Positions 27,284-36,520 of a DNA stretch of 64,000 bases are shown here, piece after piece. The notes under the pieces were generated by a model. The model saw only the letters and a list, made by a program, of their open reading frames with translations, had not been told where the DNA came from and ran no database searches. The position numbers and the translations under genes are program-made. Source of the DNA: Daejeonella sp. H1SJ63 (GTDB lineage: Bacteria > Bacteroidota > Bacteroidia > Sphingobacteriales > Sphingobacteriaceae). Location of the stretch: NCBI RefSeq assembly GCF_029360775.1, contig NZ_JARKMZ010000002.1, positions 124,001 to 188,000 on the forward strand. Direction: 5' to 3'. The first letter of the stretch is position 1; every line of letters begins with the position of its first letter.

Positions 27284-29089
27284 TTAGCCTAATTTGTCGC
27301 CGCGCAGTTGCCGGAATCTTTTTCTGGCCTCAATCACAAAAATGCTGCCGGGATAATCACTTATAATTTTCTGAAAAAGTTCGCGGGCCTTTTCAGGCTG
27401 CTCCAGCCGGGTCTCATAAATATCCGCAAGCATGAATATTGCATCATCTCCCCAAAGTTCAGTGCTGTAATTATCAAGAATCTCCTGAAGTTCAGCAACT
27501 GCCTTTTGCAGTTCATTATTTTTAATGAATATTCTTGCTTTGGCCATTAATACATCGTCTGCAAGAGAGTTATTAGGGAATATTATATGCAGACTATCCA
27601 GTGATTTTATTGCGGCCTCGGATTCATTTTTTAAGATGAACAGATCAGCCTTTGCATATTTTATAAGTGCTGCAGTGTCTGTTTCATTTTGCAGGTTATC
27701 AGAAATAAGCAGACTGAGATCGAGTGCATCATTTGCAATCAGTTGCGATGTTGAGCTTTTTAAGACATCCAGCTGAGCCTTCGACCATGTAAAGTCGCCC
27801 TGGAAGTAAGCAAGTTTCGCATTTTTAAAGCGAGCTTCCTGACCAAGTATGTCATTTGTAAAAGCTTTTTCAACCTGACTATACAATAAAGCGGCCTCCC
27901 ACATTTCTTCGCTAATCAGGTAGATATCAGCAAGTTCTGTTTTGGCTTCGCCAATAACGAGTGGAGGGATGCCATTCAGTTCAATTAGTTTTTGGAGCTG
28001 TTCTGCTGCTTCTTTGGGCTTATTCAGATAATAAGCCTGCAGCTTTGCAAGCTGTCTGATTGCGAAGGTAGTTCCTGCATTTCGTCCAAATTCATTTAAT
28101 AATGACAGATAATCGCCCTCAAGTTTTTCCAGATCGGGTTTACTTAATTTTACTGATTTAAGCTGCTGAGCTCTGACATTTAGGAGGTCAACTCTTGCAG
28201 GGATGTAGTATCTGCCCTGTTGCCCTTTAGCCTTTAGATAGTTCAGAACCTCAATGGCCTGCTCATAAGCCTGATTTGCAATCAGAAGTCTGGATAATTC
28301 ATAGATTCTCCCCCCGTCTTCTTTTAATCTGCGATCAAGAGCCAGGCTTTGCCGTACAGCCATATCAAAATCTTTTTGCTGTACATATTGCCAGGTTAAA
28401 AACTCAGTCATAACCACATTCTGCGGATCTTTCTGAAGCTTTCTTAAAATAGCAGATTTCAGGATGTCATAATCATTTCTGTCTTCAAGGATGCCGCCAA
28501 GCACATTTTGAGCCTGTTGTAGCGTCTGAGGATTGATACCTAAAAGCAGAATGTACTCCTGAATCAGCATGGTTTTATCTTTCCTGAACCTGTACAGGCT
28601 CAGAAGATCGTAGATAAAGGCATTTTCATTATTAACCAGTTTTCTGCCGGTAATCAGGGTCTTTATTGAAAAATCATAGGCTTCAGCACGGTAAAAAGTA
28701 ATTGCCAGATCTTTGACAGCGAATTCATTTGCAGGCAGGTTTCGAATCAAATTGTTAAACCATTCTGAAGATTTAGATTCTTCACCCTTTTCCAGATAAA
28801 CCCGTCCTATATCAACACTATAGGTAAACACTTCAGGATGGCTTTTCATCTGAGTCCGGGCCAGCTTTTCGGCCTCATTGTATTGCCTTGTTTTTAGCAG
28901 GCTATTGAAGTATGGATCGTAAAAACTTAAATTTTTAGTACTGTTGAATAATTTCTCATAAATGACAGCAGCTTTTTCGAAATCACCGGTCTGATAGTAC
29001 TGAACGGCCAGAGCTTCTTCTGTACTTAACTGAGCTTTTGTGCTTAGTGATGTCATAACTATGAAAAGAAATAAAAGAGTTTTTTTCAT
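27284..29089 (-). CDS. Exported tetratricopeptide repeat protein
   Basis: A 601-residue protein with a signal peptide (about 1-19, ending KAQ) and TPR/Sel1-like helical repeats along its length. The C-terminal part (ELWGDDAIFMLADIYETRLEQ ... YPGSIFVIEARKRFRQLRGD) resembles YbgF/BamD-type repeats that scaffold envelope complexes. Role unknown; probably periplasmic or outer-membrane-associated. 37 nt upstream of DUF4286 on the same strand. Confidence 0.78.
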   Translation of the reverse strand: MKKTLLFLFIVMTSLSTKAQLSTEEALAVQYYQTGDFEKAAVIYEKLFNSTKNLSFYDPYFNSLLKTRQYNEAEKLARTQMKSHPEVFTYSVDIGRVYLEKGEESKSSEWFNNLIRNLPANEFAVKDLAITFYRAEAYDFSIKTLITGRKLVNNENAFIYDLLSLYRFRKDKTMLIQEYILLLGINPQTLQQAQNVLGGILEDRNDYDILKSAILRKLQKDPQNVVMTEFLTWQYVQQKDFDMAVRQSLALDRRLKEDGGRIYELSRLLIANQAYEQAIEVLNYLKAKGQQGRYYIPARVDLLNVRAQQLKSVKLSKPDLEKLEGDYLSLLNEFGRNAGTTFAIRQLAKLQAYYLNKPKEAAEQLQKLIELNGIPPLVIGEAKTELADIYLISEEMWEAALLYSQVEKAFTNDILGQEARFKNAKLAYFQGDFTWSKAQLDVLKSSTSQLIANDALDLSLLISDNLQNETDTAALIKYAKADLFILKNESEAAIKSLDSLHIIFPNNSLADDVLMAKARIFIKNNELQKAVAELQEILDNYSTELWGDDAIFMLADIYETRLEQPEKARELFQKIISDYPGSIFVIEARKRFRQLRGDKLG

Positions 29090-29384
29090 AAGTATGCGTT
29101 TATTAAAGTTGCCATATCCATAAAGTTAATGCTAATACATTGAAAACTATACAGCTGATGGATATATTGTCTGGTTTCAAAATTGTTGTTGATTTTGCCG
29201 AATGAACGTGTAGTTTAAATGTTACGATAAGATCGGTATGATTTTAAATGAATTTATTACCTTGAGTTCTTAGTATTAACCAAGGTCTCATTTTACTTCT
29301 TTTTAGGTAAGTATATGTAGTTGCAGCATCAATTAATGATGTTGATTGTAAAATTTTGGGCTTGATTTTATATAGAACCGGAGA
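29090..29384. other. 295-nt divergent spacer
   Basis: AT-rich region between the minus-strand TPR gene and the plus-strand S9-like operon. It must hold both promoters, but I see no convincing TAnnTTTG in the right place on either strand. No small gene seen. Confidence 0.45.
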
Positions 29385-31268
29385 ATGTCATTTAATAAAA
29401 ATTATTTTTTCTTTTTATTTATTCTGATACTGATTTCCTGCTCAGGTGAAAAGGCTGCGAAAAGAATACCAATAGAGAATTTCTTTAGCGTGCCCATTAA
29501 GAATAATTATCTGGTATCACCGGATGGAAAATTTATTTCTTATCTCAAACCTGACAATAATCGTATTCATATTTATGTAGAGACCTGGGATGGGAAAAAT
29601 ACAACACAGCTTACCTGCGATACCAACAGGAGTATCTCTGGTTATTTCTGGGCAAATAATCAGGAGATTGTTTATTTGAAGGATGGTTCAGAAGAAAAGG
29701 ATCCCAGCCTGTTTGCAGTAAGATTTGATGGCACGAATAAAAGGGAGCTTGTTACTTTTAAAAATACTAAGATCAAGTTAATAACTACAGGTCAGGTTCA
29801 CGATGATCATGTTCTGCTAGCCCTGAATAAACGTGATTCTACAGTTTTTGATGCCTACCGATTAAATATCCAAACCGGGCAACTTTCATTACTATTGAAG
29901 AATCCTGGAAATATAACCAAATGGTTCTCGGATCCGGCTGGTAAGCTGAGAATGGCAGTAGCCAGCGATGGTGTAAATGAAACGATATTATACCGGGATT
30001 CAGAGAATCAGAAATTCCGGGCGGTATTAACCAACAATTTTAAAACCAGTGTATTACCGGTTGCATTTAGCGCTGACAATAGCTGTATTTATGCATTGTC
30101 TAATCAAAACAGAGACAGAATGGCTTTGGTTGAGCTTGACTGCATTACCGGTAGTGAACACCGTATTATTTACAGTAATCCTGAGGTAGATGTTACTGAT
30201 GCAACTTATTCTGTGAAAAAAGGCAAGCTTGTTTTTGCCGATTTTGAGACATGGAAAAAAGACAGACATTACCTGGATGATACTGTGAAGAACATATTTA
30301 AACAGCTCGACAAATTGCTTCCAAATACAGAAATCAGAGTCGGCAGTTCTGATTTTGATGAAAAGAAATTCATAATCCGTAGCTATACCGACCGTAATCC
30401 GGGTTCTTTCTATCTGTACACTCCGGATGATAATAAGCTGGTAAAGTTGAGTGATGTAAATGCTACTCTGGATGTGGATGAACTTGCAGAAATGAAGCCT
30501 GTAAGTTTTATTGCCAGAGATGGATTGCTGGTAAATGGATATCTGACCCTGCCTAAGGGGAGTAAAAAGAAGAAACTTCCGGTGGTAGTGATACCTCATG
30601 GCGGCCCTGATTCAAGAAACAGCTGGGGTTATAATTCGGAAGTTCAGTTTTTGGCTAACAGAGGTTATGCTGTATTTCAAGTCAACTTCAGAGGATCAAA
30701 AGGTTATGGGAAAAAATTCTGGATCGCAGGATTTAAAGAATGGGGTGGAAAAATGCAGGACGATATTACGGATGGAGTAAGATGGCTGATTTCGGAGGGG
30801 CTTGCTGATCCAAAGCGTATTGCTATTTACGGATCAGGATTTGGTGGATTTTCTGCACTGCATGGGTTATTTACAAGGCCGGATCTCTATAAATGCGGTG
30901 CTTCTTATTCAGGATTTACAAATTTGTTTGCTTACCTGAAGGATATTCCACCATATTTCAGACCATATCTTCAGATGTATTATGAAACGGTAGGTAATCC
31001 TGAAACTGATGCCGATTATTTCAGGGCCATTTCACCGGTGTTTCAAACTGACAAAATAAAGTCACCGGTACTAATTGCACAGGGTACCAGAGATCCAAGG
31101 GTGAATATGAATGAGACTAATCAGTTTGTTAAAGAATTGAGAAAGCGAAATGTACCTGTTACATATTTATTAAAGGACGGTGAGGGGCAGATCTTCAGGA
31201 ATAGCGGGAATAGGCTGGAACTTTATAAGGAACTTGAAATATTTCTTGCAAAGAACCTTGGACGATAG
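29385..31268 (+). CDS. S9 prolyl-oligopeptidase-like lipoprotein, catalytically degenerate
   Basis: A 627-residue lipoprotein (lipobox SC19) with an N-terminal beta-propeller-like region (about 30-370) and a C-terminal S9 alpha/beta-hydrolase fold (about 390-625). The fold is well kept (HGGP, GSKGYGKKFW, GTRDPRVN with Asp570), but the nucleophile elbow reads G483-S484-G485-F486-G487-G488, with Gly where the family has Ser, and the terminal EGHGF is EGQIF, with Gln602 for His. Two of three catalytic residues are lost, so peptidase activity is unlikely. It precedes a histidine kinase by 6 nt, which suggests a ligand-sensing role. Frame is intact, so it is not a decaying gene. Confidence 0.85.
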   Translation: MSFNKNYFFFLFILILISCSGEKAAKRIPIENFFSVPIKNNYLVSPDGKFISYLKPDNNRIHIYVETWDGKNTTQLTCDTNRSISGYFWANNQEIVYLKDGSEEKDPSLFAVRFDGTNKRELVTFKNTKIKLITTGQVHDDHVLLALNKRDSTVFDAYRLNIQTGQLSLLLKNPGNITKWFSDPAGKLRMAVASDGVNETILYRDSENQKFRAVLTNNFKTSVLPVAFSADNSCIYALSNQNRDRMALVELDCITGSEHRIIYSNPEVDVTDATYSVKKGKLVFADFETWKKDRHYLDDTVKNIFKQLDKLLPNTEIRVGSSDFDEKKFIIRSYTDRNPGSFYLYTPDDNKLVKLSDVNATLDVDELAEMKPVSFIARDGLLVNGYLTLPKGSKKKKLPVVVIPHGGPDSRNSWGYNSEVQFLANRGYAVFQVNFRGSKGYGKKFWIAGFKEWGGKMQDDITDGVRWLISEGLADPKRIAIYGSGFGGFSALHGLFTRPDLYKCGASYSGFTNLFAYLKDIPPYFRPYLQMYYETVGNPETDADYFRAISPVFQTDKIKSPVLIAQGTRDPRVNMNETNQFVKELRKRNVPVTYLLKDGEGQIFRNSGNRLELYKELEIFLAKNLGR

Positions 31269-31274
31269 TTTGAA

Positions 31275-32948
31275 ATGAAAGAGTATCAGCAAAATTATCG
31301 CAAGAATTTTTCTCTGGTTATTCTTTTTTTGATCCTGATTACTACCTCAATGGGAGGTGCTTTTTTTCTTGCTTTCAATCTTACCTCAAAGTATGTTGAA
31401 AATGAATTTGTTTCACAGAAAATTGAAGTCCTCGAAGAAACAGTAAAACCTTACAATGATTTTTTTCAGAATACCATCCCTGAAATTTCTTTTTATCAGG
31501 GATATCTGGATTCTGCACAGGCAACTAAGTTCATTGATACAATATTTAACAAATTCCGGTTTGTGGATCGTGTGTTATTTTATGATGCCGGAATCAGTAA
31601 TCATAATCTCCCTGATGGAATCAGAGTTGGGAACTTTACAATGGCTCCAAAATCAGTTTACCAGTTTTCCAGAAATATTCATCCTGATTCAATAGTACTT
31701 TATAAAGAGAATCAATACAATAATGCTTTCTCGACAAAAGCCGGAGATGAATTCAATAAAATGGCCTTGAAGTTCAGTGGTTTTATTACTTCAGCAGATA
31801 CAACCAAAGTACTGAGCGATGCTGACCGTTTTAATGTATTTTACAGTATTAATTCGGGAAGGATCACTTTTATGAACATTCCCAGAAACGAAGAAATCAG
31901 AATATATAAAGACCTGATGGATAAAAATTCTTCATATTCTCCTGTTTATCAGTCTGATATGATGACATTTTATCTCAACCCCCTGCATTTGCACATCATT
32001 AATACAAATCCTGAGCTTTATGAGTATATCAGTATTAAGCCATTGGTATACGAATATCTGGAGAATAACCCTGATCTGATCAGTAATGATTTGCCTTTAT
32101 CCGGACCATTTTCAGGCTATAAACTGTATTTCAGTTCAAGTAAGGATTATTTAAGAAAAGAGATAAATTCCAGATTCAGGCCGATTGCAGGAGGGCTGTT
32201 TCTTACTTACACCATACTGGTATTTATTGCTTATCTGATATACCGGAATTTAAATATCAACAGCAAACTGTTTAAACTTCAATATGACTTTATCAATAAC
32301 CTGACCCATGAATTCAAAACCCCTGTCAGTGTAATAAAGATTGCCGGAAATAACATCAGAAGTGCAACAAAACTTACAGATCATGAACGACTTCATTACG
32401 GCAAGATTCTGGATGAAGAGGCAGAAAAACTCAATGATCTTTTGAATAAACTTTTGTCTTTTACTCAGATTGAGAACAAGGCTATTAAAATCAAACCTGA
32501 GAATATTAATCTGGAAGTGTTTTGTCAGAATCTGATAGACAGTTATCAGCTAAAATATCCGTTATTTGACATTAGTTGTAATATCAGGGATATAGATTAT
32601 CTTAAATCAGATCCAGTGCTTTTAGGCAGTATCTTTCAAAATCTGATTGACAATGCTTATAAATATTCCAGACCGGATAAGAAAATATTGGTAATTGATA
32701 TTTCAAAAGTAAAGAAGCAGGTCATTTTCAGATTTATTGATCAGGGAATCGGGATTCCGGAAGATGATATTGAAAATATATTTAAAAAGTTCTTCAGAGT
32801 TCAGAATGAATACAATCAGCAGGGGAGTGTTGGTCTCGGTTTGGCATTCTGTAAAGAACTGGTTAAATTTATGAACGGAACTATTACAGTTGAGAGTATT
32901 GAAGGTAAGGGATCTGAATTTAAAATTGAATTGCCACTCGAAATATAA
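31275..32948 (+). CDS. Membrane sensor histidine kinase
   Basis: A 557-residue class I histidine kinase: membrane helix about 11-33, a periplasmic sensor domain of about 265 residues with no family I recognise, a second helix about 303-322, then HisKA with H345 in THEFKTP, N-box NLIDNAYKYS, and G boxes DQGIGIPEDD and GLGLAF. The downstream regulator starts 2 nt after the stop, and the upstream S9-like lipoprotein ends 6 nt before the start, so the three are probably one transcript. The signal is unknown; the large sensor domain could contact the pseudopeptidase. Confidence 0.92.
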   Translation: MKEYQQNYRKNFSLVILFLILITTSMGGAFFLAFNLTSKYVENEFVSQKIEVLEETVKPYNDFFQNTIPEISFYQGYLDSAQATKFIDTIFNKFRFVDRVLFYDAGISNHNLPDGIRVGNFTMAPKSVYQFSRNIHPDSIVLYKENQYNNAFSTKAGDEFNKMALKFSGFITSADTTKVLSDADRFNVFYSINSGRITFMNIPRNEEIRIYKDLMDKNSSYSPVYQSDMMTFYLNPLHLHIINTNPELYEYISIKPLVYEYLENNPDLISNDLPLSGPFSGYKLYFSSSKDYLRKEINSRFRPIAGGLFLTYTILVFIAYLIYRNLNINSKLFKLQYDFINNLTHEFKTPVSVIKIAGNNIRSATKLTDHERLHYGKILDEEAEKLNDLLNKLLSFTQIENKAIKIKPENINLEVFCQNLIDSYQLKYPLFDISCNIRDIDYLKSDPVLLGSIFQNLIDNAYKYSRPDKKILVIDISKVKKQVIFRFIDQGIGIPEDDIENIFKKFFRVQNEYNQQGSVGLGLAFCKELVKFMNGTITVESIEGKGSEFKIELPLEI

Positions 32949-32950
32949 AT

Positions 32951-33637
32951 ATGCAAAAGGAGATAAAAATAGCAGTAGTTGAGGATGATGAAAACCTGAG
33001 GTTTTTAGTTGTTCATCGTCTTAAGACAGAAGGGTATAATGTTGTTGAGGCTTCTGATGGAATAGTTGCAGAAGAACTGATTATGACAGAACAGCCCGAT
33101 ATAGTGTTGCTTGACTGGATGCTTCCCGGAAAGCAGGGTTCAGAAGTATGTCAGAATGCAAGGAAGCTTGGTTTCGATAATATCATCATTATGATGACAG
33201 CCAAAGCTCAGGATGTAGATAAGATTGATGCCTACAACTTTGGTGTGTCTGACTATGTTGCAAAGCCATTTAATATGGATGTTCTTGTTGCCCTTATCGA
33301 AAACAAGGTAAAATATGTAATTAATAGCGAAAAATCTGAAGTTTACAGGTTTGGTAATATGGAGCATCATCCTAATACCCATTCATTAATGCGCGACGGA
33401 AAGAAGATAGAACTTACTATTCTGGAGAACCGGATTCTGCTTTATTTTCTTAAAAATGCCAATACTGTTATAAACCGCGACGAATTAATGATGGTAGTTT
33501 GGGGATATAACTCAGATGTGAACACAAGAACCCTGGATATGCATATTGTCAGACTTCGTAAGAAAATTGAAAGTAATCCTGACAGGCCACACTTTATGCA
33601 GACTGTACGGGGAGTTGGCTATAAGTTTATTATTTAG
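32951..33637 (+). CDS. OmpR/PhoB-family response regulator
   Basis: A 228-residue regulator: receiver domain (1-120) with acidic pocket VEDDE near 10 and phospho-acceptor D55 in LLDWMLPG, conserved K in AKPF, and a winged-helix DNA-binding domain (about 130-228, ending VRGVGYKFII). Partner of the kinase immediately upstream. Target genes unknown. Confidence 0.94.
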   Translation: MQKEIKIAVVEDDENLRFLVVHRLKTEGYNVVEASDGIVAEELIMTEQPDIVLLDWMLPGKQGSEVCQNARKLGFDNIIIMMTAKAQDVDKIDAYNFGVSDYVAKPFNMDVLVALIENKVKYVINSEKSEVYRFGNMEHHPNTHSLMRDGKKIELTILENRILLYFLKNANTVINRDELMMVVWGYNSDVNTRTLDMHIVRLRKKIESNPDRPHFMQTVRGVGYKFII

Positions 33638-33669
33638 CAGATTTCTTTGACAGAAGCAGTTCCTTAATG

Positions 33670-34329
33670 CTATTGCTTAATCAGCTTTTTTTCAAAGAGG
33701 GCACGCCATTCGGCAGTAAGTTCCTGCAGGTTTGCCAGACGATGCAGCCATTCTTTATTATCCGAATCATGATATCTGATATGATTAACATCCATAACAG
33801 AGATCTTTTCCGGATGGGAACAGATATGAATAAGTTTATCTGTTTTCCTGACAATACCTGGTTTTATAGTTCTCAGGTAGTAACCGGTTAAGCCGCTTTC
33901 CTGTAAATGAACAGGAAATTTTTTATAATTATATCTTATTCCAATCATATAGCAGGGACCTCTGGGCTCTGATACTTCCACAATTGCCTCGCCTAATTGA
34001 TAACGATCACCTATATAAACATTACGTTCATCAGCATTTATTCCAGATAAAGTAAGATTTTCGCCAAAGGCTGCAAACTCAAGGTCAAAGCCCAGTTCAT
34101 TTTTCCATTTTGGGAAATGATCTGCATTATAACAACATATTGCCTTATCGTTACCTCCGTGATGTTTGGTATCTGCTATAATATCTCCGGCGAAGCCTGT
34201 CATCCCCAGATCAATTAAATCTGTCTTAATTGGTCGTTTACAGAATGCTGTCATTCCTTTCTGATGGTCAGCTACCAATAGTTCAGGCTCACCAAGGATA
34301 TTCAAAGAAAGAATGGTGATATCTTTCAT
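33670..34329 (-). CDS. MOSC domain protein
   Basis: A 219-residue YiiM-like protein with the MOSC fold (GKPIKTDLIDLGMTGFAGD ... AFGENLTLSG ... EVSEPRGPCYMIG). The Cys in RGPCY is the expected conserved one. MOSC proteins handle sulfur or a molybdenum cofactor-linked transfer; the reaction here is not assigned. Its start overlaps the stop of the UbiA-like gene by 4 nt. Confidence 0.87.
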   Translation of the reverse strand: MKDITILSLNILGEPELLVADHQKGMTAFCKRPIKTDLIDLGMTGFAGDIIADTKHHGGNDKAICCYNADHFPKWKNELGFDLEFAAFGENLTLSGINADERNVYIGDRYQLGEAIVEVSEPRGPCYMIGIRYNYKKFPVHLQESGLTGYYLRTIKPGIVRKTDKLIHICSHPEKISVMDVNHIRYHDSDNKEWLHRLANLQELTAEWRALFEKKLIKQ

Positions 34330-35204
34330 AGATGTATTGTACTGAAAATGAATAAAATAAAGAACTGCAGAATCATGGTTCCGTCAAGGAACAGGAAATA
34401 ATAGTATTCGTCTTTCTCCCATTCTGATTTGAAGATAAGCCAGCCTGTTATAATCGTGGATAAAGTTAAAGCGAAATAATTGGCGTCTGGTTTATCGGTA
34501 AACATGAACAGAAGAATCAGATAAGCTGCCAGCAATGACTGACAGAACATGAGCGCTTTTTTTTCTCCAAGCACTACAGGAATTGTTCTTAAATCATTGC
34601 TTTTATCCTGAAAAAGATCTCTGATATCAAATGGTACTGTTATAGCAGCGATGAACAGGAAGCGCTTTGCAATCAGTATGATGGTGTCATTCAGGGTGAT
34701 TGCCGTTTCATTATTACTCTCCATTTCGAGAATTGGCAATAATACACAGCTTAATGACCAGATTGAGGCTATCAGAAATAACTTTACTCCGGGAATGTTT
34801 CGCAAACTATATCTTTTTTCCTGAAATGAGAATAATGGGAGGCTATAGCTTACAGACACCAATGCAAGTCCGGCGAGTAAGATTATAGATGAGCTACTCA
34901 GAAAAAAACTCAGAGGGATAATGGAAAGGATCGAAATTATCGTTAGTGTAATCGTCAGACGGTAATGTGAAAAGATCCATCTGACTCTCCTGAATGGTGA
35001 ATTTTCAGGTTTCTGAGGCTTTGACAGGAGTATGCTGAAATTGTAAAGTGCTAAAGTTGAACAAAACAGCAAGGCCAGAATATATTTATCAGGTTTTACT
35101 TGCAGAAGCTGGTATGTAACCATACCCTGCGCAACAGCACAAAGAGCAATAAAAATATTGCTGAATAACAGAAGGTCAAGAGATTGCCTTATGTATCTAT
35201 TCAT
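34326..35204 (-). CDS. UbiA-like membrane protein lacking the first Asp motif
   Basis: A 292-residue protein with about eight helices. DIRDLFQDKSNDLRTIPVVLG matches the second Asp-rich motif of UbiA/MenA prenyltransferases, but the site of the first NDxxDxxxD motif reads YNFSILLSKPQKPE, with no Asp. It may use a different substrate, or be a non-catalytic relative. It overlaps the MOSC gene start and lies 18 nt downstream of the phosphoesterase gene, so these three may be co-transcribed. Confidence 0.65.
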   Translation of the reverse strand: MNRYIRQSLDLLLFSNIFIALCAVAQGMVTYQLLQVKPDKYILALLFCSTLALYNFSILLSKPQKPENSPFRRVRWIFSHYRLTITLTIISILSIIPLSFFLSSSSIILLAGLALVSVSYSLPLFSFQEKRYSLRNIPGVKLFLIASIWSLSCVLLPILEMESNNETAITLNDTIILIAKRFLFIAAITVPFDIRDLFQDKSNDLRTIPVVLGEKKALMFCQSLLAAYLILLFMFTDKPDANYFALTLSTIITGWLIFKSEWEKDEYYYFLFLDGTMILQFFILFIFSTIHL

Positions 35205-35222
35205 AAATTATGCAATGGTTAT

Positions 35223-36488
35223 TTATGCCATCCCACTGCGCAATTCAAATATCGTAATTTCAGGTAAAACTCCAACCCTGCCCGGATAACCCAGAAAACC
35301 ATAACCAACATTAACATACAATTGTTGCTGTCCTTCCTTATAATGGCCTGCCCACTCTTTATAAACATACTGAGATGGGCTCCACTGGAATTTCTCTGTC
35401 ACAATGCCAAATTGCATGCCATGGGTATGTCCGCTGAACATGGCATCTATCTGTGGGTATTCAGGAATAACCTGAGCCCTCCAGTGTGAGGGATCATGAG
35501 AAAGCAATAGTTTTACCGGAACATCATCTGTATTAATTATGGCTTTTTCCATTTGTCCGTATTTGGCAAAGCGGCCTGCTCCCCAGTTCTCAATACCAAG
35601 AACCGCAATCTCCTCTCCATCAACACTGATTCTTCTGTTCTCATTTAATAAAAGATCCCAGCCCATATTCTTGTGGGTAAGCTTTACGTCTGCAAGATTC
35701 TTTGTTTTGGCCGGTGATGAGCCTTTGCCATAAAAATAATCGCCATAGTCGTGATTACCCAGTACGGAATAAACACCAAGAGGGGCATTCAGTTTTGTAA
35801 AGATATCCTGATAATCTCTCATTTCTGATGCCACATTGTTTACAAGGTCGCCCGTAAAGAATATTATTTCCGGTTTTTCCTTTAACAACATTTCCACGCC
35901 ACCGAGTACTGCTTTTCTATCGTAAAAGCTGCCTGAATGTATATCTGATATTTGCCCGATTGTTATGCCGTCAAATACTTTTGGAAGGTTCGGAAGATAT
36001 AATGTTCTTCTCTTTACACGGTAATCATAAGCGCTTGATACTACACCATAAGTTAGAGAGGCCAGTGGAAGAGCTGCAACCAGTGTCCCTGCTTTAATAA
36101 GAAATTCTGATCTGGGGATAGGATTTTCAGCCCCCGAAATTTCGCCGGAAACAACAGGTTTGTTGCCTTTCAGTTTTCTTTTTATCCAGATTATCCCTCT
36201 TCGGATATCGTCTGCAAACAAGAATGGTAAAATAAATATTTTGGATACAAAGGTCAGGAAGAAGACTACCAGAATGACCGAGCGAAGCATAAATTTAATA
36301 TTGAAAAATATGCTGATGAATACACCCAGAATCAGGAGGAAGGAGTAACCCCACCAGATATAGGCGAACGAAAGGTATTTGTTATCTTTCCATTTCCAAC
36401 TTACAGACCGTACAGCCTTATAAATGTATATGTCAACAATTAAAAGCAGAATGCTGATAACTATCAAGCCGATTATTCTGTCAGTCAT
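35223..36488 (-). CDS. Membrane-anchored metallophosphoesterase
   Basis: A 421-residue protein: four N-terminal helices (about 1-160 including a linker), then a calcineurin-like phosphoesterase domain with all metal motifs (SDIHSG, TGDLVNN, LGNHDYGDY, SHDPSHW, SGHTHGMQFG). Resembles YaeI-type enzymes acting on lipid or nucleotide phosphates; the substrate is not known. Active-site residues intact. Confidence 0.88.
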   Translation of the reverse strand: MTDRIIGLIVISILLLIVDIYIYKAVRSVSWKWKDNKYLSFAYIWWGYSFLLILGVFISIFFNIKFMLRSVILVVFFLTFVSKIFILPFLFADDIRRGIIWIKRKLKGNKPVVSGEISGAENPIPRSEFLIKAGTLVAALPLASLTYGVVSSAYDYRVKRRTLYLPNLPKVFDGITIGQISDIHSGSFYDRKAVLGGVEMLLKEKPEIIFFTGDLVNNVASEMRDYQDIFTKLNAPLGVYSVLGNHDYGDYFYGKGSSPAKTKNLADVKLTHKNMGWDLLLNENRRISVDGEEIAVLGIENWGAGRFAKYGQMEKAIINTDDVPVKLLLSHDPSHWRAQVIPEYPQIDAMFSGHTHGMQFGIVTEKFQWSPSQYVYKEWAGHYKEGQQQLYVNVGYGFLGYPGRVGVLPEITIFELRSGMA

Positions 36489-36520
36489 TAATTCTTTTGA
36501 GTTTATTTTTTTCTTTGTGT

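Noticed and set aside
30054-30599. Minus-strand open frame of 181 codons
   Set aside because: Antisense to the well-conserved S9-like gene; its translation shows no recognisable motif.
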